This document shows positions 8,859 to 18,585 of a stretch of DNA of 64,000 bases, piece by piece. The position numbers and the translations under genes were made by a program. The stretch comes from Acorus gramineus (Eukaryota > Streptophyta > Magnoliopsida > Acorales > Acoraceae). Under the pieces are notes generated by a model. It saw nothing but the letters and a program-made list of their open reading frames with translations. It did not search any database and was not told the DNA's origin. Positions within the stretch are counted from its first letter, which is position 1; each line of letters starts with the position of its first letter. The stretch lies in NCBI GenBank assembly GCA_030737835.1, contig JAUJYN010000046.1:358592-422591 (forward strand), read 5' to 3'.

Positions 8859-9725
8859 TTGCACCGATCGCCAGCGAGTCGCCCTGGCCACCTTCATGCT
8901 GAAGGGTAACGCCGCCGACTGGTGGGCTACCCGAGTGGTGGACGTCCCAGAGGGAGTGGAGCAACTATCTTGGGCGGGTTTCCGGAGGTATTTCTTGGAG
9001 GAGTACTTCCCATTTTCGACGCGTCAGATCATGATGCGGGAGTTCGAGCAATTGACGCAGGGCTCCATGTCGGTTGCTGACTACTCTACGCGCTTCACGA
9101 GGCTGTCCCGATTCGCTCCAGCGTTGGTGATGGACGAGGAGTCGAGGTGCCGTCGATTCGAGCTCGGTCTCAACAGCGCTATCCGGGTGCACGTCACCGC
9201 CCACGCTTTCACGAGGTACTCCGACTTAGTGTCTCGAGCGAAGACCGTCGAGAGAGACCTCGGGATCCAGGTGGGGGTTCCGACCCCTTCTGCAGATCAG
9301 GGTCCTTCCAGGAGTCGGGACCAGGGGCAGCGCAAGAGGAAGAGCGATCAGTCAGCGGCCGCCTCTCCTCCAGCTGATGCGGTGCCAGGGTGGGATCCAG
9401 CACCCATTGCAGCAGTGCCCATCCAGTTCATGCAGCCGGAGAAGCGGCGCTGCTTCCATTGTCAGCGCATCGGGCATATCAGATACCATTGCCCTGATGC
9501 TGGCCGACCCCGCGTGCCACCTCAGCAGCAGCAGTTCTTGCAGCAGCAGCTTCCACGCCAGCAGCAGCAGTAGCAGCCTCAGCGTCAGCAGCAGCCAGTG
9601 CAGCCGGCGAGGCGTGCCCCTGCTCCTCAGCCACGGTTGGTCCAGGGCAGAGTTGCAGCGCTTGCGGCCGAGGAGGCGCAGCCTTCGGGTGTCATGGTTC
9701 GAGGTATCATCTTGTGTTCCCAGCT
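8859..9725 (+). pseudogene. gag: Element A gag, C-terminal part
   Basis: It resumes the Gag frame after the solo LTR: the retrotransposon gag domain core (GNAADWWATRVV, FRRYFLEEYFP, MSVADYSTRFTRLS) and a CCHC zinc knuckle (CFHCQRIGHIRYHC, about 9451-9492) for RNA binding. A glutamine-rich stretch follows, in which one CAG has become TAG at 9571-9573. Beyond that stop the frame stays open through sequence typical of the link to protease (GRVAALAAEE, then VRGIILCSQLSS) and is lost near 9725. With the solo LTR removed, only the polyglutamine stop would interrupt Gag. The protease active site is not found. Confidence 0.85.
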
Positions 9726-9739
9726 CTCTAGTATAAGGA

Positions 9740-10505
9740 TAGTTGTGTGTGTAGTTGGTGGTTATTATGCAAGTGTGTGGGGTATCTGGATGAGTGAGTA
9801 TTAAGAGTGGTTGTTTGGGTTAAGGAAGCCGGGTTTTGGCCGTCCTGGCAGAGAGTTCCCATCAGTAGGTACCACCGATGCAGTCGGAGGGGTACTGAAT
9901 TTGGGAGTATGCTAGGTAGGGGCTACCCGATAAGAGATTATTGAATGGTGTCACGAGCGTGGAATCGCTCTCCCCTTCGTCGGATCCGAGTAGTACAGCC
10001 CCGGCGTTAGACAGGCTCCCGGTCAGAGGACCAGGCGAGCTACGGAGCGGGGAGAGGCTACCGGTGGACCAGGGTAGAGAGCAGTCTAAGTCTCTCCCAA
10101 AGTCCCAAAATGTCTCCTTTAGGGAGTGAGGGTGTGGATGAGGCGAAGACGGGTCGCTCGTGACCCAAGTTCTATTGGACCATTCCCAATGATGTTGGGT
10201 CAGGTCTTGTAGTGGATGTTGAAGGACATCGTTGGGTGACCATCTAGATGTAGGTGATCCGGAAGGGGTTAGTTGTGTTATTTAAAATGATGACTTCTTC
10301 TAGTGTTCCTTTCTGGATTAAGGGGCCTTGTGAGGTCGGCGTTGGAACCCGGGCTATGGTACTTCGTGTTCCTTGTTTGGTTGTCGGGGTATCCTATATC
10401 GGGATTTCATGGTGCCCTCCCGAGGTTTCTTTTCCCAGACAAGGGATACCATGGAAGCATCAGATAGATGAGAGATCAAGTGTGAGTTTTGGTTAGAGGT
10501 TAAGG
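9740..10505 (+). other. LTR-like module block inside element A
   Basis: This non-coding block replaces protease and most of RT. It contains pieces otherwise seen inside the long LTRs: TTCCCATCAGTAGGTACCACC, the CTTCGTCGGATCCG segment, the GGTGGACCAGGG segment, a CTCC..GGAG hairpin with GAGGGTG, and at 10320-10450 one foldback module (GGGGCCTTGTGAGGTC to CCCTCCCGAGG). A matching block sits at the same place in element B (about 49610-50340), so it is an inherited part of the lineage. Its function is unknown. Confidence 0.65.
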
Positions 10506-10514
10506 CCTTTGGGC

Positions 10515-11077
10515 TGGGTGATTTCTGGTGAAGGCATATCTGTGGACCCGGGCAAGACGCTCGTCGCGTCAGATTGGCGCCGACCGTCGAACCCCGCAAG
10601 GATTCGGAGCTTCCCGAGTTAGAGGGTTATTGTAGGAAGCTTGACGAGGGACTCTCGAAGATAGCTGTTCCTCTTAACCGCCTTACTCGGAAGGATGTCC
10701 GGTTCGAGTGGTCCCCTTCTTGCGAGGAGAGCTTCCTGGAGTTTTATCGGAGGCTCACCTCAGCGCCAATTCTTACCTCTCCGTCTTGGAGTGGTGGGTT
10801 TGCAGTTGGGTAAAGGTGTGTCCGCGATCCTGCCCACGTCATCCCGTTCGAGCCGCTCGTCTCTGAGCCGGACAGTCATTCGTGGAGCAGTCGATTGAGA
10901 TCATGGACCGCCGCGTGAGGAGGCTCTACACCAAGACCGTCCAGTTGGTCGAGGTGCGATGGCAGCACCGTTCCGGTGTCGAGGACACTTGGGAGCTCAA
11001 GGATGCCAGGTGTGACGCATATACGCATCTTTTTCCCCTCCTAGATGTTTTTGCATATTTTGAGGACAAAATTTCCT
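10515..11077 (+). pseudogene. pol: Element A pol remnant: end of RT fused to integrase tail/chromodomain
   Basis: At 10518-10810 the frames show the RT palm/thumb end (GISVDPGK, WRRPSNPA, LNRLTRKDVRFEWSP, LTSAPILTSP). At about 10812 this jumps directly to the end of integrase (RDPAHVIPFEPL) and the chromodomain-like tail (IEIMDRRVRRLYTKT, VRWQHRSGVEDTWEL, FAYFEDKIS). The stop comes at 11077-11079. All of RNase H and the integrase core are deleted. The tail resembles the group II chromodomain of Tekay-type chromoviruses. The element is catalytically dead. Confidence 0.8.
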
Positions 11078-11090
11078 AAGGGGGGAAGAA
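11078..11090 (+). other. Polypurine tract of element A
   Basis: AAGGGGGGAAGAA lies directly before the 3' LTR start TGTTATATTTG at 11091. This is the expected plus-strand primer. Element B has an almost identical tract at 58637-58649. Confidence 0.9.
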
Positions 11091-13579
11091 TGTTATATTT
11101 GTGTCACTTTTAACCTGCTGGTAACCGTTGGAGCATTCTGGCAGTTTTTCATTTTTTTTTCGGTTTTTGATCGGTACCGCTAATTTTTGGACTGTTAGCT
11201 ATCGTCCTAAGCTAGAGGACTCCGATTGGAAATCTAACTGCATATTTGGTGTCCTGGTGCCATTTTAGGCCTCTCACAAAAATTTCGTTGAATTCCGGAA
11301 ACGTTTCCGAAATTTCACAGTTTCGGGGCGTATCTGGGTTTTTAAGTCGCTCGCTATATATAGGTGGGATCTAATTTCGAAATCACTATTCATCATCCCT
11401 ACCAACTTGATTTTCTCTCTCCCCTCTCTCTTTTTCTCCCTTTTGAGCCCCCTAGAGCCCTCAAAGCTTAAAACCCAAAGCATAGGAAGTGTAGATCGGG
11501 TCCCGATCTACACTCCGGTGTTTTCAAATCCCCTTTCCGGCGAGTTTCACCCCTCCGTCCGCCCTCTCTTCTCCTCTGTTTTGGCTCATTTCGGAGGTGG
11601 GAGTAGATCCGGGCGTTGGAAGCCCTTTGGGAGAGGTTTCGGTGCGCGGATAGCAACCGGACTTCCCTTCCTCCCCTTGGTAAGCCTCTTTTCCCCTCTT
11701 TTCTTGTGTAGATGTATGTTAGGAGGGTGGATTTGAGGTTGGGAGGCGGTCGTCGGCGGTGGGTGGCCGTCGGAGGGCTGTGGGGGTGGTCGGAGACCTT
11801 GGGGTGGCCGGTGGGTGGTGGTTGAGGCGCTCGGGCAGGGTGGCTGGTGGCAGCAGCACAGGCAGCAGGCACAGCAGCTGGCAGGGGCGCGCGCGCGCGT
11901 GCGCGCGGGTGGATCTGGGCGCTGGCAGGCGCAGTCGGGCGCGCAGTCGCGCGCGGGAGCGTGCGGGCGGGTGCGCGGGTTCGCGCGGAGCGGGCGCGCA
12001 GGTGAACGCGGGTGCTGGCGCGAGCGGGGGTGTGCGCGGGAGTGCGCGCGGGTGCAGGCGCGAGCGGGGGTGTGCGCTCGAGCGTGCGCGCGCGCGGGCT
12101 GGGCACCTGGGCACTGTGCCTGGGTGCTGGGCTGGGCACCTGGGCACTGCGCCTGGGCATGCGCCTGGGCGCGGTGCTGGGGACCAGTGCGCGCGGTGCT
12201 GGGGACCAGTGCGCGCGCGTGCTGGGGGTGCGTGCAGTGCGCGCGGGGGCGCGCTGGGCTGGACGCGCGGTGCGCGCGGGCGCGCGCGAGCGTGCGCGTG
12301 CGTGCGGCAGTGCGTCGGGGCGGGCGGGCGGGCTGAGGCGCGGCGGCGCATCCGAGGGCGGGTGGCCGTGCGGGTGGTAGCCGTAGTGCTCGGGCTAGCG
12401 TGCGTGCGGGTCGTATGCACGTTTGCCCGAGTGTTAGGTGTTTAGTTGTGGGTTTTGTATGTTTGGGTATTTAGAGTATTTATGTTTTGTTCTCACCATA
12501 TTGAATGTCTGTCTTGCAGATCTGGACGGACGGTCGCGCGACGACCCAGATACCGGTGAGTGGGACAATCCAACCAGTAGAGAGGGGTCATACGCACTTG
12601 GGCATATACCGACCTCTCCTGGGGCACCGTGGATTATATTAACCTGTAGTAATATGTATTGCATGTGAGCATGATTTTAAATACAGAATGCATGCTACCC
12701 TACGCTTTTATGTTAGGGACTTGCACCCGTAGGATAGGTGTGAGAGCCATGCACCATGTCCCCCTGTTTTCATGCTAGGAAACCTCGGCCTATGCATGCG
12801 CCCTACTAGTTTATTTATTAAATTAAATGCTAGTGTATGTTAAATCGCATGCCTTAGATAATATTATAGGGAGGAGCCTTGCGAGGTCAACATTGAGACC
12901 CGTGTTAGGGTGCTCCGTGTTCCTTGTTTTTTTGTCGGGATGTCCTGTATCGGGACCTCATGCTGCCCTCCCAAGGTTTCTAGTCCCAGTAATATTATAA
13001 GTAATGTTATATAATTAGTATGATTATTAGCATGTTAGTGAATATTATAGGGGAGGGGCCTTGCGAGGACAGCGGTGAGACCCGGGTTAGGGTACTCCGT
13101 GTTCCTTGTTTGGTTGTCGGGGTATCCTATAACGGGAACTCACGCTGCCCTCCCGAGTTCTTTCCCCCAATGATATTACAACCTTGTTTTTATTGTACTT
13201 ATTTCCCCGCATCGTGGTTATGCGCCCTGGAGGAACTCTGAAGAGTTCATGGCATTTGAGTTGTAGAGATGTGTTGTCGGCGAATCCGATTGGATCATAT
13301 GCGTATGGATAGGCTGTTCTGTCCCCTTCGTTGGATCCGGTAGAGACTACCCCAGCGTTAGAAAGGCCGTCCTTCGGAGGACCCACATCAGTAGGCGCCT
13401 CCCGATATTTGTGACGGACTGTGCTGAAGTTGTGGGTGGAGACCAAGCGGCCTACGGAGTGGAGGAGAGACTATCGGTGGACCAAGGGTGACCAACAGCC
13501 TAGTCAGTCCCAAAATCCTATGTCACCCGTGGTAGGGTGAGGGTGAGGGTGTAGTGGGTTGGCGATGAGCGACCTACTG
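11091..13579 (+). mobile_element. Element A 3' LTR, left part
   Basis: Nearly identical to 1717-4200. It has TATA at 11355-11362, the leader palindrome near 11490, an intact first donor (CCTTGGTAAG, GT at 11680-11681), a GC island 11880-12400, and TTGCAG before the 36-nt block 12520-12555. It contains both foldback modules and is cut at GACCTACTG (13579) by a nested solo LTR. The exon-like block belonging to this LTR lies beyond the insert at 16928, with an in-frame TAG at 16990-16992. Confidence 0.9.
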
Positions 13580-16500
13580 TGTTATATATGTGTCACTTTT
13601 AACCTGTTGGTAACCGTTAGAGCGCCCTGGCAGTTTTAAAAATTTTTAGGGTTTTCGATCGGAACCGCTAATTTTTGGACTGTTAGCTATCGTCCTGAGC
13701 TAGAGGACTCCGATTGGAAATCTAACTGCATATTTGGTGTCCTGGTGTCATTTCTGGCCTCCCACGAAAATTTCATCGAATTCTAGCATCGTTTGCAAAA
13801 ATTTCACAGTTCCGGGGCGTATCCGGGTTTTTAAGTCGCACACTATATAAATGGAATCTAAAAATTTGAAATCACTATTCATCATCCCGACCTTGGACTC
13901 TCTCTCTCCTCTCCTCCGTTTTTCTTCCGTTTGAGCCCCCTCCACCCCTCAAAATCAAAAACCTAAAGCACGGGAAGTGTAGATCGGGTCCCGATCTACG
14001 CTCCGGTGTCTTCAAATCCGAGTTCCGACGATCCTAGCCTCCCCGACCTCCTCTCTCTCTCCTCTGTTTCGAGCCAAATTGAGGGCCGTGATAGATCGGG
14101 GCGTGGGAGAGCCTTTGAGGAAGGTTTCGGCGCACGAAGAGCTACCGAACACCTTTCCCTCCCCTCGGTAAGCCTTCTTTCCCTCTTTTTCTTGCATAGA
14201 TGTATGCTAGGGAGGTGGGTTTTGTGTTTGGGGGTGGTCGGCGGCAGTGGGGGTCGTCGGAGGGTGGTCGGAGGTGGTTGGAGGTGGTCGGTGGTCAAGG
14301 GAGGGGTGGTGGTGGCGCTCGGGCAGTGGCAGGTCGTCCGGGCCAATCTGCAGCAGCAGCAGCAGCCCAGGCGGCGCGCAGGTCGGGTGCGCGCGGGCAG
14401 GCGCGCGTGCGCGCGGGCGTGCGCGGGTCTGGTGCGGGCTGCTGGTCGTGCTGGGCGCGCGAGCTCGGGCTGGGGGCCTCAGGCAGCAGGCAGCGAGTGC
14501 AGGGGGGGGCCGGCTGGGCGTGCGCTCGGGCGTGCGAGGTGTGCGCGAGGCGCAGCGGGGTGTGCGAGGTGCGTGCGAGGTGCGGCAAGGTGTGCGAGGT
14601 GCGTGCGAGGTGCGCGCGAGGTGCGGCAAGGTGTGCGAGGTGCGTGCGAGGTGCGCGCGAGGTGCGGCAAGGTGTGCGAGGTGCGGCAAGGTGTGCGAGG
14701 TGCGCGCGAGGTGCGGCAAGGTGGCGGAGGTGCGTGCAGGTGCGCGCGAGGTGCGGCAAGGTGGCGGAGGTGCGCGCGGGGTGCTCGCGGGCCGGCGCGA
14801 AGCGTGCGGGGTGCGCGGGCTGAAGCGCGGCGGTGCACCCGGGCGGTCGGGTGGCCGTGCGGGTGGTTGCCGGAATGCTCGGGCTAGCGTGCGTGCGGGT
14901 CGTGTGCACGTTTGCCCGAGTGTTAGGTGTTTGTTGTGGGTTTTGGGGTATTTATTTGCATATTTAATAATAATTGTGGATTTATACTTACCAAATAATA
15001 CCCTGTCTTGCAGATCTCGACGGACGGTCGCGCGTCGACCCGAGTTCCGGTGAGTGGGACAATCCAACCCAGTAGAGAGGTGTTATACGCACTTGGGCGT
15101 ATACCGACCTCTCCTGGGGCGACATGGATAAATATTAACCTGTAATAATATGTATTGCATGTGAGCATGATGAAAAATGTAGAATGCTTGCTACCCTAGG
15201 CTTTTATGTTAGGGACTTGCACCCATAGGATAGGTGTAATAGCCATGCAGCATGTCCCCTGGTTTTCATGCTAGGAAACCCGGCCTATGCATGCATCCTA
15301 CTAGTTTATTCGTTAAATTAAATGCTGGTATCTGTTAGATCGCATGCCTTAGGATAATATTATAGGGAGGAGCCTTGCGAGGTCAACGCTGAGACCCGTG
15401 TTAGGGTACTCCGTGTTCCTTGTTTGGTTGTCGGGATGTCCTGTATCGGGACCTCAGGCTGCCCTCCCAAGGTCCTAGTCCCAATAATATTATATGTAAT
15501 GATTGTATGTTGGGTATAATTATTAGCATGAGTAGTGAATATTATAGGGGAGGGGCCTTGCGAGGACAGCGGTGAGACCCGCGTTAGGGTGCTCCGTGTT
15601 CCTTGTTTGGTTGTCGGGGTACCCTATATCGGGAACTCACGCCGCCCTCCCGAGTTTCTTTCCCCCAGTGATATTCCAACACTGCTTTTGATTGTACTAT
15701 TTCCCCGCATCTTGGATATGCGCCCTGGAGGAACTCTGAAGAGTTCATGACATTTGAGTTGTAATGATATGTAGTCGGCGGATCCGAGTGGATCATATGC
15801 GTATGGATAGGCTGTTCTGTTCCCTGCGTTGGATCCGGTAGAGGCTACCCCCAACGTTAGACAGGGCCTTCCTGACAGAGGGCTCCCATTAGTAGGCACC
15901 TCCTGATTTGGTTTCGGACTGTGCTGAATGTGGGAGTAGACCAGGCGGCCTACGGAGTGGAGGGAGAGCTATCGGTGGGCCAAGGGTGACCAACAGCCTA
16001 GTCAGTCCCAAAATCCTATGTCACCCATTGATGGGTGAGGGTGAGGGTGTAGTGGGTTGGCGATGAGCGACCTACTGGATTTGTGAATAGATGATTATCA
16101 GTCCCAATAGCCTATGTCACCCATGGATGGGTGAGGGTGAGGGTGTGGTGGTTCGGCGAAGTACGAACCACTGGATTATGTTGTTATGTATTGATGGCTG
16201 GATAAAACAATGGAATATTGTGGTAAATATTGTCTGTGTTGCGTGGGTTGTGCTGTTCACTGAGCGTGTGGCTCACCCCTCGCACATGTTTTTCCCCAGT
16301 TGCCACTGAGCCTGAGCTGGAGCCGGAGCAGCAGTTGGAGCTTTCCGAGGGATTTCTTCAGTAGCGGAGCAGCGCCACGTTCCGCGAGTGCCAGAGGTTA
16401 TCAGCATCCCTTCTTGACTGTATGTATTTGATTTCCGTGCTTGGCACGTGTTTGTATATGTTCAGTTGTATTTGTGTATATTGGCTCTCACAGGACAGAT

Positions 16501-16710
16501 GATTGAGTATCGAGTCTGTAGAATGTTTATTCACAGATTCAGTCTTTTGCTTCCGCATTTGGTGTATATATCACGTCAGCCCTTTTTGTTGCATGTGTGT
16601 CATTCTAGTTGTCTGTGTATGATATATATTATTATTGACCTCCTGTGTTGGCTTCTGATATGATATACACACTTGCCGCGTCCCTGGGTTGGCCGCCCTG
16701 GGGCGTGACA
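13580..16710 (+). mobile_element. Family-1 solo LTR nested in element A 3' LTR (no target duplication)
   Basis: 3131 bp from TGTTATATATGTG to GGGGCGTGACA, with TATA at 13844-13851. Its GC island contains a GTGCGAGGTGCG minisatellite. The 36-nt block lies at 15014-15049, the acceptor ends at 16299 and the in-frame TAG is at 16362-16364. The flanks read CTACTG and GTTGTG. Compared with the intact 5' LTR (CTACTGGATTTGTG) there is no 5-bp duplication and about two bases are lost. It may result from recombination between two insertions or from gene conversion rather than a simple insertion. Confidence 0.85.
14550..14775 (+). repeat. GC-rich minisatellite (GTGCGAGGTGCG-type)
   Basis: Irregular tandem copies built from GTGCGAGGTGCG, GCGAGGTGCGGCAAGG and GTGCGTGCGAGG, about 10 to 30 bp each. 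It lies inside the GC island of the solo LTR at 13580-16710. Other family-1 copies do not show this expansion, so it grew after they separated. The long open frames across it are low-complexity artefacts. Confidence 0.75.
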
Positions 16711-17328
16711 GTTGTGAATGGATGATTATCAGTCCCAATAGCCTATGTCACCCATTGATGGGTGAGGGTGAGGGTGTGGTGGTTCGGCGAGGTACGAACC
16801 ACTGGATTATGTTGTTATGTCTTAGAGGCTGGATAATTAATGGAAATATTGGTAAATATTGTCTGTGATGCATGGGTTTTGCTGTTCACTGAGCGTGTGG
16901 CTCACCCCTCGCATATGTTTTTCCCAGTGGTCACTGAGCCTGAGCTAGAGCCGGAGCAGCAGTTGGAGCTTTCCGAGGGATTCCTTCAGTAGCGGAGCAG
17001 CGCCACGTTCCGCGAGTGCCAGAGGTTATCAGCATCCCTTCTTGACTGTATGTATTTGATTTCCGTGCTTGGCACGTGTTTGTATATGTTCAGTTGTATT
17101 TGTGTATATTGGCTCTCACAGGACATATGATTGAGTATCGAGTCTGTAGAATGTTTATTTACAGATTCAGTCTTTTGCTTCCGCATTTGGTGTATATATC
17201 ATGTCAGCCCCTTTGTTGCATGTGTGTCATTCTAGTTGTTGTGTATGATATTATTGACCTCCTGTGTAGATTCTGATATTATATATACACTTGCCGCGTC
17301 CCGGGGACGACCGCTCTGGGGCGTGACA
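16711..17328 (+). mobile_element. Element A 3' LTR, right part
   Basis: It continues the interrupted LTR from GTTGTGAATGG to GGGGCGTGACA. It contains the hairpin GTGGTTCG/CGAACCAC (about 16778-16802), the GCTCACCCCTCGCAT block, acceptor TTTTTCCCAG (ends 16927), the exon-like block from 16928 and GTATGT at about 17048. TTATA at 17329-17333 matches the left duplication and closes element A. Confidence 0.9.
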
Positions 17329-17333
17329 TTATA

Positions 17334-17512
17334 ATACCATTGGTGATTTAAAACAGTTGAAAATTATTTATTTTATTATCATCAATTTTATTATAATACC
17401 ATCATTTAAAAAAAACAAAGGGTGCAACTTTTGGACTTGTATTTGGATTAAGTTTAATAGTGACTCATTTACGGTCCGATAAGCAGTTAGGTAAATGTGG
17501 GGCGTTACATAT
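17334..17512. other. AT-rich spacer
   Basis: There is no gene here. It has two copies of TTATAATACCAT and ends in GGGGCGTTACATAT, which could be the end of an older unrecognised LTR. Confidence 0.4.
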
Positions 17513-18022
17513 TGTGACACCCAGCCTGTTGAGGGGGAAGCCCAACAGTCCCAAGAGGCCTATGGATTGGATGAGGGTGAGTGTTTGGTGTTTAGTCCCA
17601 CATCGCTTAATTGGAGGAGATAGTCTGTGCGTATATGTGAGTACAGCTCTTACACACCAAGACGCATTTTAAAGCCGTGAGCCCATTTAGGGACAATTTT
17701 TTTCTGTGTAAGCCTGAGGCGTTACAATTGGCATCAGAGCCTATTGTCCGTTCCGCGATGGTGGGTGCGGCCCCACACGAGGATGTGTGGCCCATTCGGT
17801 GGGGGTGATTGTGATGTTTGGCCAGTTGAGGGGAAAGCCAAACAATCCCAAGAGGCCCATTGATTGGGTGAGGGTGTGGGTTTCGTGTTTAAACCAATGG
17901 AAGGAGATAATCTGTGCTTATATGTGAAGCATAGCTCTTACACACCAAGACATGTTTTAAAGCCGTGAGCCCATCTAGGGCAAAGTGGACAATTTCTTGC
18001 TATGTAAGCCTGGGGCATTACA
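17513..18022 (+). mobile_element. TRIM-like miniature LTR element
   Basis: Two related direct repeats, 17513-17726 (214 bp) and 17810-18022 (213 bp), both begin TGTGA and end in TTACA. Both contain GGGGAA-GCC, CTTACACACCAAGAC and AAAGCCGTGAGCCCAT. The 83-bp interior starts with TGGCATCAGAGC (17729-17740), one base off the initiator-Met PBS, and ends with the purine stretch GGTGGGGGTGA. There is no coding capacity. A possible 4-bp duplication ATAT flanks it. This fits a terminal-repeat retrotransposon in miniature; the repeats have diverged, so it is old. Confidence 0.7.
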
Positions 18023-18213
18023 ATATGCTTAGCTATGTAACATGTGATCCCACCCCTTTCATTTTCTCCTCTTCTTCCTCTCTCCAATTTTGATTCTTTT
18101 TCTTTCTCCCCCCACCGATTCTCCTCCTCTACCCTCCTCTGCCGGCTCGCATCGGCATTGACCTGTCCTTGATCGTGAACTCAGAAATGTCCCCGTTTTC
18201 CAACCATCAGCCT
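18023..18213. other. Pyrimidine-rich spacer
   Basis: TC-rich sequence without an ORF or a recognisable element. It separates the TRIM-like element from the antisense LTR that begins at 18214. Confidence 0.35.
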
Positions 18214-18585
18214 TGTGACGCCCCCGTACCCATTATCCCTAATTAAGGCATGCGATACAACACGTTACGTAAACACTATCTACAATATAACGGATAATAT
18301 AAATAAATACGTAAAATACTCTCAGGATTTAAAACAAAACCAGCTACAGGATCTCAATAATTCATTCTTAAGTTTGAATGAATACACACGAGTTCTTTAT
18401 TTAATACTAATAATAATTCCTTCGGTTTTGCTGTTAAGACTAAGGACGTCTACTACATGCCAAGAAGAAGGCTTATTCAACACCTACGATGCAACGAAGG
18501 TAAAACGCGAACTAGATTGCCAATGCCCCTCCACGAACAACGAAAACCAACACCTACCCTGAAAGGTTGGGAAAAGAGGGGTGAG

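Larger units (their letters stand above)
1717..17328 (+). mobile_element. Element A: Ty3/gypsy chromovirus (Tekay/Del-like), non-autonomous
   Basis: A complete LTR-bounded insertion with target duplication TTATA at 1712-1716 and 17329-17333. The 5' LTR is 3106 bp; the 3' LTR is 3107 bp once its nested solo LTR is subtracted. Order: LTR, initiator-Met PBS, gag, an LTR-like module, an RT fragment, the end of pol with a chromodomain-like tail, PPT, LTR. The internal region is only about 2.8 kb after removing the nested solo LTR, because RNase H and nearly all of integrase are deleted. The two LTRs look almost identical by eye; for example the ~230 bp from 3060 equals that from 12438. That points to recent insertion. 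Mobilisation in trans is inferred. The Tekay/Del assignment rests on LTR length, PBS and the pol tail. Confidence 0.9.

Noticed and set aside
17600-17640. Cassandra-type 5S rRNA-derived promoter, suggested by AGTCCCACATCGC
   Set aside because: The short motif occurs in many plant LTRs and the rest of the 5S internal promoter is not visible.
18215-18562. 115-codon open frame as a gene
   Set aside because: It begins inside the terminus of the antisense family-4 LTR and has no recognisable domain; it is LTR sequence.
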